This document shows positions 50,001 to 60,700 of a stretch of 64,000 nucleotides of DNA, in pieces. Each line of letters starts with the position of its first letter. The stretch's first letter is position 1. The notes under the pieces were generated by a model, which was given only the letters and a program-made list of their open reading frames with translations, was not told the origin of the DNA and searched no databases. Source of the stretch: Colias croceus (Eukaryota; Arthropoda; Insecta; Lepidoptera; Pieridae); NCBI RefSeq assembly GCF_905220415.1, contig NC_059537.1, positions 4,563,622-4,627,621 of the forward strand, given 5' to 3'. The position numbers and the translations under genes are program-made.

Positions 50001-50666
50001 TCTAAAAGTTCTTTACAAAGTCTTGGAAAATATCCATTTCATAATAAGCCATTTTACCCTTTCATTTTTGAAATTAGAAACAAATTAACACTTTGTAAAA
50101 ATAAAAATTTAACAATAGTTTTTGCATGGATACCCAGTCACACCGGTATAAAAGGCAATGAAAAGGCAGACGCCTTAGCAAAAGATGCCATAGATAGTGG
50201 TGATATGTTTCCATATATCAATTATTGCCACGATCTTGGTAACCTTCCTAAAGTTTACCTCCATGATACCTGGACTAAACTTTGGGAAAGTAGCGGAATG
50301 CAAAAGGGAAAACGTTTCTATTCTCTTCAACCACGGATTCCAATGAAGCCTTGGTTTAATAAAACCAAAGGAAGTAAATTAGCAACAAGTATAATCATTC
50401 GTATGCGACTTGGACATGTTTGTACTCCTCAACATCTTACTAAAATTGGCGTATTGGATAATGAAATGTGTGAGTGTACTCTAGATGTGGGCAACCTGAA
50501 TCACATATTTTTTGCTTGCCCACTGTACGACCATTCCTCTTTGTATTTATCTCTTGAATCACTTGGTGTACCCTTTCCTATTTCTATTAATTGTCTCTTG
50601 CTCAATCCTGCCAAATATTTTGAAGTTATTGCCAAATTTATCACTCGAAATAATATAAAGTTGTAA
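46962..50666 (+). CDS. LINE ORF2: endonuclease, reverse transcriptase, RNase H
   Basis: 1234 aa, open throughout. The N-terminus is an APE-type endonuclease (IIHWNCRSI, LNETWL, ILGDFNCHHQSWG, GSDHFPI). The middle is a reverse transcriptase (IPILKPNKPADELSSYRPVA, NSQFGFRKAKST, FLDISSAYDNV, GLPQGSVLSPLLYNIY and the catalytic YADD in QYADDIVMY). The C-terminal part is an RNase H with the acidic residues in place (FTDAS, FTGECLGIL, VIFTDSKSS, WIPSHTGIKGNEKADALA), followed by a CCHC-like CECTLDVGNLNHIFFAC. Together these drive target-primed reverse transcription. All key residues are present, so it could be active. The start is ATG 46962, overlapping ORF1 by 47 nt. Confidence 0.95.
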   Translation: MASNIIHWNCRSILPKKSELIYIINKYTPLVISLNETWLKSYLNFRIPGYICLRDDRTDGYGGVAILVKNTLTFKKLQLFQHTDKSFNIVGIRLNNTISIVSIYIPQFSNLIKHDIQHIFSTLEEPYIILGDFNCHHQSWGCSISNSNGVQLLELIDNNNLCVINSGEPTRRTHVNENLSAVDLTICTSDVASCSSWSPLPYTFGSDHFPILITLPFKNNQNYKQSSRFKYRLQNVDWDKYKNTIENEVRKLPDVNITNGIKCSEALAKTILQVAEELFPVKSTSNTLMSSPPWWDKDCTEAIKKRKLEEKRYAENMSTENYNNLIATIKTTRSLLKRKKQEGWKSFCTSISPNTCPSQVWKNLKRFRSAFAEQPYRFPESLAHDFMQNIAPNTVPENNILPVTSVSFDHNYFRIDSFFSLYELKGVLSNVKDSTPGLDGIPYSFLKNLGDTALQYYLDIINNIMINGNIPSEWKTQEIIPILKPNKPADELSSYRPVALSCVLLKVAEHLVKNRLEWHIEHHDCLSNSQFGFRKAKSTIDSIGILTTDIRLAFSNNKYLVATFLDISSAYDNVIISILNQKLFKLNVPCILINFIINSLVDRTICLNLNESENISRKIHKGLPQGSVLSPLLYNIYTYDLEKSLNDTVKILQYADDIVMYSVNNSLEEACNCLNNNLNKLSMWLKDNGLDLSVEKSSVVVFSRKRSLPQVDVSYNGSIFPIKNEAKFLGITLDSNLTGIPHIDFVSAKCERILNIIRCLSGVWWGAHPFCLKLIYNALIRSSLDYGMFLLEGGNVSAFRKLDKIQAKAIRIVVGAMKSSPNNALQVECCDAPLHLRRQFLSDRFLFRALQFSNHPLFHKLKDLNEYILTSTYWRSKKVPCLIESFRRVTSITTRIHRSPRLSLFSHSYDNLLTYPDIKYDIGIIKNDPLANLNFNTKVNKEWKDWNLIFTDASKTSLSGCTGIGIYHTQYKIIQKIKLPPQASVFTGECLGILKAIEYILLAKLARTVIFTDSKSSLQSLGKYPFHNKPFYPFIFEIRNKLTLCKNKNLTIVFAWIPSHTGIKGNEKADALAKDAIDSGDMFPYINYCHDLGNLPKVYLHDTWTKLWESSGMQKGKRFYSLQPRIPMKPWFNKTKGSKLATSIIIRMRLGHVCTPQHLTKIGVLDNEMCECTLDVGNLNHIFFACPLYDHSSLYLSLESLGVPFPISINCLLLNPAKYFEVIAKFITRNNIKL

Positions 50667-50950
50667 ATATTTTTCATTTTTTTATCTTTTTATTTCGGTA
50701 AGAATGCAGTATGTTTATTTTTAAAATAGAATTGTTTAGTTTTTGATTTAATTATAATTTTTATTTAATAGATTAGTGTTATTTAATATATCTAGATTAG
50801 TATTTTAGATTGTATATTGCTACTTCTCTGATTATGCGCGTGCGTGAATTTTCTGTAATAATTGTAAAAATTTATGTTTCCCTACCTTTTAAAACTTGAC
50901 ACTGGCAAATAGTTTAGTCTTGTTGCCATGATAAACGAAAAAAAAAAAAA

Positions 50951-50962
50951 AAATGTAATTGA
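50951..50962 (+). repeat. Right target-site duplication of the LINE
   Basis: AAATGTAATTGA directly after the poly(A) run, matching 45301-45312. Confidence 0.85.
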
Positions 50963-51731
50963 CAATACTTTCAAAAGAACCCTTTAAATCTTAAAGGGGC
51001 TTATTATCTAAGGAATACTGGTAATATGCTTAAAACATATTTTGGGGAACTTTAATAATATCACATATATCATACCTACCTATTTAAATGCTTTTTAATA
51101 AATTTAATATAATGGCAGCTTTCCGAACTTAAAATACAAACTTTATTCCTTGTAATGAAATATTGATCAAACCAATATGGTGATAAAAATGTTATGTTAA
51201 AAGCATCTTGTATTGTACATTTGTTTGTGAAGTGAACAATCTCAAGTTATAGTCTAGGCGCTATTAAAAAATAAAATAGCAATACACAAAACAGTGGAGG
51301 TTTGGACTTATATATTATGTGCATGCATATCAATAAGTATGGTGTGAAATATTATAGAATTCGAACCATATAATGATAAAATTCATAAATATACATGCAA
51401 ATATACTATTAACCATAACTAAAACATTCGTAAGTAATGCTTTAGATTTCATTCAAAAAACATTTTCCCATTCTGAAATACAATAGAAATTTGGCGCAGT
51501 TTATTAGCTACAATAAATGTAATATTCAATTCAATGGGATGAGATTCTAGCAAAAAAATTAAAAAGACGCCGTGTTTTGACGCCTCATATCGCCTTGCGC
51601 TGTTATGCTCTCTTAAGGTGTTCCTTCACCAGCATACAGGAGAAGTGAAAACCACAGTTTATCAATTTCAAAGAATACTGAACAATGACAATTATTCATA
51701 CGATTACAGTCTAGTCCCGTTTCCTTAACCT
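50963..51731. other. R6 3' flank
   Basis: AT-rich with no ORF. An AATAAA on - near 51141-51146 could end the R6 transcript. No repeat recognised. Confidence 0.4.
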
Positions 51732-54700
51732 TCAGTGAGTGGGTAGTGTGAACTTGTCGAGGTGTGAGCTGGAGGGTCGCAGTCTTGCGGCGAGTTTCAT
51801 GCGCAGTATGGCGAGGAGGGTAGCGACCCCGTGCGCGAATATCATGACTACGGCACATAGCGCTACGAAACCGAACGCTGAACCTGCGAAACAATAAAAT
51901 ATAAAATAAAAATCGTCTATTAGCGTATTTTTGTTTATTAGTCAATAAAAATTTGAATGCAATAATTTTGTATATTATCACGATGGGCGCTTTATAAATA
52001 TTTGGGTTTTCATTGATTTTACAAACAATTTTAAATGAGAATGAGACTGCGCTTATCATGGAAAATGAAAGCAAATCAATTGTTTGTATAAGGATTATAA
52101 AAAAACCAAGTGTTTCTAATCATGCGCTATTGTTCATTTAATTGATAATAAATGGATAATAATCATAAGTACTAATAATGATTCAAATTTTTTGTATTCT
52201 ATAGATAATAAAAACAATAATGTTAAAAAGTCACGCATAATAGGTATCAATTTTATAGATGGCTGGAGAAGATATAAAAATAAAAGAAAATCCCATAAAC
52301 AATGGTAGCAATGTAACTCAGTAATAATGTAGCTTTTAGATGAGTTCAATTTTCGGAAAGAATTTTCCATTATAAAATATAAAAATTCAAATCTTTCATT
52401 TTTGTAATAATGTTATAAGTGCAGATAATTAAGTACCTAGGTAGCAGGTAATTCATAAAATATACAAAGCTGTTTTTGAATCGTCTATCTTTGATTGACA
52501 AATAATTTTGCAAGGATGCAATAAAGCATAATAAAAATACGAAACAAAAAGAACATGGTTGCAAATTCGATACGTTGTTATTTTATACCGTGCCGCGTCG
52601 ATCAATATCAAAGGAGAATGCCCATTTTTGGTACTGGTTTTTCTCATGCATCAAGACAACAATACTATTAAAAATAATCTCGGCAATTTAGAGGCCTTCT
52701 TCCCATCGGAAAATATATTTTGAACAGGGAATGTTTTGTAAAATATAATAAGACATGTAATTGTTTAGATCCGTTATATAGATTTAGTGTCCATTACCGT
52801 TTACATTTTTGGTACAGGGTTTTCTCATGCATCAAGATAAAAAAACTATTAAAAAAATTCTCGGCAATTTAGAGGCCTTCTTACTATCGGAAAATATATT
52901 GTGATCAAGGTATGTTTTGTAAAATCTAATAAGACATGTAATTGTTTAGATCCGTTACCATAGATTTAGTATCCATTACCGGTTACCACGGTAACCAAGC
53001 GGTAACTATAATGACATTTTACTATGGTAAATAGCTAAATGTATTAATATCGATTATTGTTTTCATTGAATTACAAAAAAATCAATTAACATAAAATCAC
53101 TCTGTAAGGTATATTTGTACACTGTAGGTTGTTTTAACATAGATAGTGAAGTAAAATAATATAAATATATATAAAAAAATATTATTACGACATAGCTTGG
53201 TAGGTAACTAGTTATTTCTTATTTGTTTCTTTCTTCGAATATGTAGTGAAAAAATGATTCAAACAACAACAACAATATGTAAACCGAATAAAAACTCTGT
53301 TGGCATTTTTTAAATATATAATATTTAGGTGTTCTTGAAATCCGTCCCGGAAGATTTCTGGTGCCTACCTACACTAGCCGATGAACAGATAGACTTTCTC
53401 TGAAAGCATAAGCTCTACGCATAGATTAAATATGTTAAACGAAAAATAACCTACAGACGATAAAATACTACCTAAATCATACATAAACCTAACTAAATCG
53501 GGTTTATTTAAGTTTTGAGGTTAATTCACATTTTTCTCAATATCTTGAAAACCCCTGTTTTTATCACAAAAAAATCTATTGGTTAAAATCTTTTAAACAT
53601 CGAAGAACCCTCCAAAACCACTCTGGCATTGACGCAACACTATACTGTGGTCCATACTTTCATGGGCATTCTCCTTTTGTTTTTATGAAGGTGTCTATTT
53701 CTTTATGAATCACAGGATACCAACGGAGCATCGTATTAAATTGTTTTGCTGTTTTTTTTAATTCTTAGAATCATTTGAAATATTTTTGATGTACGTGCAG
53801 AACGTGCTTATGGAAGAAGGTAAGGTAGGGAATTATGTTGATCAATCACCTAATCAACTGCTTAATATTAATTTTAGATCTCGCAAATTTTACTAGTTAC
53901 ATACAAGATGAATTTTACTACAATATAATAACCTATACATAATTTACTTTAATGTAAATGTGTGTCAATTATTTTAGACTTTAATTAATCAATAATATAA
54001 AAATTTATTGTCCTAAAGCTATGATAAAGTGTACATTTTCAAAACTACGCACTAAATATATCATTTTTGATATCAACGTCAACGTCTTTCTTACCTGGCT
54101 TATTCCAATCCAACGCTGGATAAATGGCCGGCAAGCCAATCCTATCCGTGCCTCCTAACGCCCAGTACAGAGCACTAAATATCCCATAAGTCAGTCCCGC
54201 GCCCGCGCCAAACAGTGCGTGCGCGCCGCGGACCGGGTGCGCGGTGACCAGCAACTCCACGATCATGACGAGCGAGTTGCAGCCGTGCACTAGGATGTTT
54301 AGTGCGTTGATTTCATGGATTTCTGGAAAGTTAGATATGGTTGAACCATGTTACCACGTTTAATATTATTCATAAAATAGATGTTGGTCGTATTGTCTCC
54401 ATTGTCATATCTGTTTTACGTTTTTTCCTCTAAGGCAAAGAAAAACTTTGTAAGAAAACTAGCAAGTCGAAAAAAAATAATAGTTCGACGTCATCGTACT
54501 ACTACGAAATCAGTCAGCGCTCTTCTCCTTCAAACCAATAGGCCATCCATAGAACTATATTATAGTGTATGTGCTTGAATGTTAAATGGTGTGGTACAAT
54601 GAATAGTTAAGTAAATATGTAAATAAATAAATAGGCCTGTGTCTTGCAGGGCGTATTTAAATTACTTGTAGTAATATTTAAGTCTTCCAGGGCAAGAAAA

Positions 54701-57700
54701 TTGCCTAGCTTTGTAAAAAAACGTTCAAAATATTTATTTATTTAAATGCTACTTACTGGGGTCATGAACTAGGGTCCAATACACAAGAGTGATCACAAAG
54801 GCCAGGTCGGTAGCAATATTGTGAGCTAGCCAGTAGACGCGGCAAATTAGAGGCGTCTTCTGGCGTCGTGGTAAGGGTATCTCTTCGTCGTCACAAGCTG
54901 AAAAGGAAAAATGTAGAAGATAATTTATGGTACATAATTTGAATTTATATTTCTCATAATTTGCATAGTAGATCTATCTATGTTCTTTTTATTAAAGTTC
55001 GATGTTTCTGAAGTTATTTGGTGTACCTTTTTCTGCTATCTGATGTTAGAGAGTGTTTGAAAAGCTCCTTGATTTAATAAAAAAGTTACCTAAATATTAA
55101 TTTTATTTCAATTAAAATTACACTTTGCGGTAGAGGTAGTTATAACTTTAGGTAATGAAAATTAATCATCTCTTTCTTACATAATTTACTATGAATTGCA
55201 ATTCACGTCACATTTCGTCCATAAAATAAGTCGAAAACAAAATACACAAGCACAACAAGCCCACATAGCTCCAATTGTTATTTGTTAGCGATATTGGCTC
55301 GCACGTCAATAGGAATGAGGAACCAATAAGGATAATTGTGGCTAACGTCCCACTCGGCTAGTTTAATTGACGCGAAATGGTTTCAATCAAATGCGTCACG
55401 AGTCGAGTCTCTCCCCTGTCAGCACGCTTCATGGGGAACTGAGCTCTTCCCTGTCCCATGCGTATTGAAATGGGCATGATTGTATGAATTATTCGACCGG
55501 AAAACATTGATTTATTAGTGCGGTAGTAAAGTAGAAGTAGGAAAGGCGCTTGAAGCTAGTCGTCTGATTGACAATATAAGTACATCGTTAACCCACAGGT
55601 TAAAATCTATCAGTCTATCACGCTAAGCGTATAATGATTGAGTTTTAGTTAATGAGTAGAGAAGTAGAGCAAATCAATGTCGAAAGCTCCGTAACTTCGG
55701 TTCGATCAGAAGTAATGAAGGTATTAGATATTCTCTTCCCTCATTCACAAATATTTTTAATAAAGTATTGTATACTAGTTGGTTGAACCATTCGATCATT
55801 ATGAACAAGCAAGTGACATCAAAATGTATCTAGAACATGCTATGACAAACGAAAAAAAAGTAGGTACATATCAGATGATTCGGTTCATATCTTGTATGGT
55901 CAAAGAACTTTCTGTACCTAATTCTAAAGACTTCAAATACGTAGAAGGACTAGACGGAAAAAAACACAAAAAACAATAACACCAGAAGCCAATCAAACAA
56001 AGGTAGATACGCGAGACGAAGCGGGCGATTAGACAATCTCCTAATGCCCATCACACCACAACAACATGCCATACTCTTGGGGACTTTGATGAATGAGACA
56101 CGTGTTTAAGCATGCGAGATCACATTATTTCAATGGCAATAGACACACGCGACGTGCAATGAATTAATTGTCTGTGGGCTGTGGGCTTCGCGCAATTCTA
56201 TGAAATGTTCAGACGAAATCACGCGAGGCGCTTGACATTGTATAACAATTAAACTATCACATTGTTGCTTTAATTGTTATCAATGATAGCGTGCTTTTGG
56301 CTATTGATTGATGGGTGCGATTTGTTGCGTTCGAGTTTTATATTTAAGAGTAGTCCCAACGGTTAAAATATGTTCAAAAAAATTCAAATTCAAAATTATT
56401 TCTCCTATTGGACGTTTAACACCTCATGAGTCACGTACTTCGTGGTATGTGCCTACGTAATCAATCTTTTTTATAGGTAGAAATAGTAGTGGTTATGTAC
56501 ACTAATCCAGGCACTATTTATTGCGAAATTGTGTATTATAGAAGATACAATACTTACGTATACAGTATGTCTTTTGATTCTTGTACTTGTGTACAACAGC
56601 CAGCGCCAGTCCAGCTTGTATGACTATCAGCATGTAGCCCCAGTTCGTGAAATATATGAACCATTTGAAGTAATTCAGTTGTACTTTGGGTCCATCGTAG
56701 AGCCGCGGCAGCCGCTGGCAAATGAAACTTGATATGCCAATCGAGAATACTGTTAAGAATAATATCCACCTGAAACCGAAAGGATAATGGCATTGCAATA
56801 GTAAAAAAGTTAGTTTAAACGAGAGTAAATGAACTCAATGGTCCCAATTAGACATTTGTAGCATTAGGAACCTATCTACTCTGTCTGTCTTTTGCAAAAT
56901 ATGTTATAATTGAATGATTAAAATAAAAACTTTGCTATAATTACAGGATGTAACTTTGTATGAGACATTAAAAATAAAATGGGTACGTATGTATTTATAC
57001 TTAATAAATATATAAGTAGCAGTAAATGTAAACAACAGGAATCAATGACTTCTTTGCTTAACATTTTTTTATTATACAGGCAAATAAAAATGTATTGGTT
57101 TGAGACTTACCTATAAACTAAATACAAAGTGGCCGGTCGGTGCCCCGTCTGCCACTGACTGCAAGCGAATTGGTAGGGCGGCGAGTGCTCCAGGTTCAGG
57201 CCTCGTCTGCTAGCCTGCCATATACGTCCCAGCATAGCTGGCTTACAGATTTTTTTCATCGCTGAAAAGGGACAAACGAAGTTTTAGTGATCCATTAAAC
57301 CGCATTATATGAAAAAAAATGTATTTTTCAATTTCATTATATGTACCTATATATATTTTTCGCGACAAATATCTATTAGTTAAATAAGTAATCACCAAAT
57401 AATAATAATTTGAAAGTTGTTTTAAATAAACTAAATTTCACTTTTATACATATACTTAGTTGAAAATAATGTATTATGGAGAAACTTATACACTATAATT
57501 ATTTTTTTATAGAACACTAAACAGCCTGCAAATTGTCAGACCTAGGAAAATTTTAAATGACACTACCAGCACGAGAGGCAGCAGCTTTAAAAAAAAAAAT
57601 AAACGTCGGTTCACCCAGACGAAAGTTCCCAGTTAACAAACACAAAAAATATAGTCTGATTGCGAAACTCCTTTTTTTAAGTCGGTTGAAAAGGAAATCA

Positions 57701-60700
57701 TTAATTGTCTCAACATGCAATACCATACTCTAATATATACTTCTTCCCACACTTCTATTTATGTCGCGCTTTATATAAATTGCAATGAAGCCGTTATATT
57801 GACCATAACTATTATTTATCCGACACAATATAAGGTAATATTTTGAAACAAAAAAATTTGATTTCCATGGTGTCGTGCTTTGATTTTCAAAATATATCAT
57901 TGATACTATAAACTTTGTAAATTAAATTTTTAATTGAAAGTTACTCTTATTAAATTATACATTTTAAAAACAGCGGATACATAAAATACATAAATGCATT
58001 TAAATAAGCTATGAAATTTATTTTAGGAATAAAGTCTGTCAAGTCCCTTCCGTGTGAAATGTGATCAACTTTTTCTACATCAAAGATTAAATCACGGATT
58101 GTAAACAAAGCAACAAGGATCAAAATCTTCATTGTAATCAAAGTATCTCATTTATTTGCCGTTATTTTATATTCTCAAGATAAAATCTTTGATGGCGACA
58201 AGACTCCCGCCACTTTAAACTTCGAACAGGATTATTTCAAAAGCAATTAAAGCAGTTGTGATTTTCATAAATAAACGTTTTTTATCTATTTATAATTTGT
58301 TTTAATTCCAAAATGCATTTTTTCTTTATCACAGTATGGATTTCCGTTTCGCGAATGAAGAAGGATGAATCAATAAAGCCATTCAGTTAATCAAAGCTAC
58401 TATGCGGCGAGATAACGGCATAGCTACAATGTCCTCCTTCATAAAATACGAGCCAATTAAATCAGATTACTTTTCTCATGAGTACGAGATTGTCAAGGCT
58501 CGGGGTTAACTTGAAAGTGACCTTTGAATCATTCTATCTTTGAGCACATGCCAGATGAATTGCTCACTTAATTGTACCTTTAATGGTCTCGCTTTTAAGT
58601 CTAGTGATACCTATTCTTGTTCAATTCGGTGTCACAGCATTATACAGGGTGTCCCACTATTGGTATACTAAGCGCGAAGGGACTTGTAGTTTTGCATACA
58701 CTGATCACGTAAAAATATTTAAACAACAAAATAACATCAAAAAATTTTTGCTAATTTTTCCCTGAAAATTCATGTTTTCTTCTCTAGCTTCACGTAGCCT
58801 AGCCGGCATATACAGCTTCGCTAATGTGAGCATTTTGTCTATGAAAACATAATCTTAAACGATAGGTCACGTGCTGGTATCAAAGTTGGGCGGGTATCTT
58901 GTTAGGGGTGTACACATAGAGTTTTAAGAATTCATCTATTTGAAAAAAACTGCGTCTGGAATTTTATAAATATTTTTTACGTACTCAGCGTATGCAAAAC
59001 TATAACCTCCTTTGAGCTTAGTATACCAACAGTGGGACACCCTGTATAGCTTCTCATTACATAGCATACATATCTGATAGCCAAGATTGGAAGTGGAACA
59101 TTACATACATTTAGACACAATATTTTACAATAAGGAAAAATATGAATGTAAAGTTTTCTGTTTACATAGCACGCTTAATTAAAATATTTGTGGTGAATCA
59201 TCATCATCATCATCAGCCCATATACGTTCCCACTGCTGGGACACGGGCCTCCTATGAGGGTACAGGCCATAATCCACCACGCTGGCCAAGTGCGGGTTGG
59301 CGGATGACACATGTCGTCGAACTTTTTAATTCTTCGACATTGAAATTGAAATTGAAATTGAAATTGAATTCTTCTTGTGGTGAATGATTAATAAATAATT
59401 ATTTATATTTATGTTGCACTATTACGATTTGAAAGATTTATTTTATTAAAGGAAATACTGTTTTACACCCTTTAGTTTCCTAAAAATATAATGTAATAAA
59501 TATACATATTTTTTTTTTTTTTTTTGTATGGTGTTTCTCAATGTTAGCCAGAAGGGCTACTACATTTTAACGCGGACGCGGGGGTGAACTGAAGGTTCAC
59601 CCTGGTAGCGACATGCACAAGGGCGTCCCCCCTTGACGGGGACCACGAACCTCGGCTTGAGCTGTCGCTTGAGTGGAGGAGGCCAGAAAAATATACATAT
59701 ATCGTAATCTTTTTATATCGCTCGCGTGCGACTGCCGCGGCCGTGTCAATTGCAGTCAATGGCACGTATTAGATTTATAGTTTACAATTTTTTTAATAAC
59801 CCACAAACGATTTACAATGTCACATGGAAGCGAGTTCAATAGATATAGCATTGGCGAGCGGATGCTGCGCGGTTATACATCGCGATGATAGTTATTGTAC
59901 ATTCGTTATAAAAGAAACACAATAGTCACTTGTTGGGAGACGAGTAAATCATAAAACTGACAGCTCCCCTGTTTTCTGCTTTCCTGGTCTCTGAGCTTAA
60001 GAATGGACTGACTGGAGATATCGATTTATTTAACAAAAATAGCTCAATATTAATGATATGAAAGAATGTAGTCCGCAAGAATAGAATATTAGGCACCTCT
60101 CATCAGTGCATTAAAAGTTATTTTCAAGAATGATTTTCTTAATAGTTAAGAATTAAGATGTATCTCGTTGATTCCTTTTTTATTCGATTCATTTTAAAAT
60201 ACGCATTCTATAATCTATTGTCCACGGCATAAACATGTTATTGTATCTTGTGCTACGACACAATTTACGTTATCATTGACGTAACCAGAAAATATTTAAG
60301 CATGGATTGTTACCAAAACAAATGTATAGAGTTTAATTGTATCATAAAAGTTGATTGATGGTCGAGACAGTTCAAGTGGTCGCCAATGTTTGATCAGCTA
60401 CTAATTGAAAACTGTTGTCAAGCGGAGATAATATCAAAGGCCACCTGCATACCCAGCTGGTATCAGATGTAATGAAGATGCAATTAGTATGCAAACAACC
60501 TTATTAATCCATGCGAAACAATCGTTAATCAACTAATTTAAAGATCGAGGATCGGAGCTGATTCATTATTGATTCGCGGTGATATTGCCGCGGAAGGATA
60601 GTAGGTAATAGAAAATTTTAACTGAAAACGTGATTCCCTGTATATGAAATATATGAACATAACAATGTTATGTTATGTTTGTATATTTTAAAGCGCAAAT

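Larger units (their letters stand above)
45313..50950 (+). mobile_element. Full-length non-LTR retrotransposon (LINE, APE-RT-RNase H)
   Basis: About 5.6 kb, with a 223-bp 5' UTR, two long overlapping ORFs and a 3' UTR ending in poly(A). It is flanked by a 12-bp direct repeat AAATGTAATTGA (45301-45312 and 50951-50962; the first As merge with the tail). Both ORFs are open from start to stop. A CCHC ORF1 and an ORF2 with endonuclease, reverse transcriptase and RNase H suggest the I/Nimb side of the Jockey-I group; the exact clade is not assigned. It lies between R5 and R6. Confidence 0.93.
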
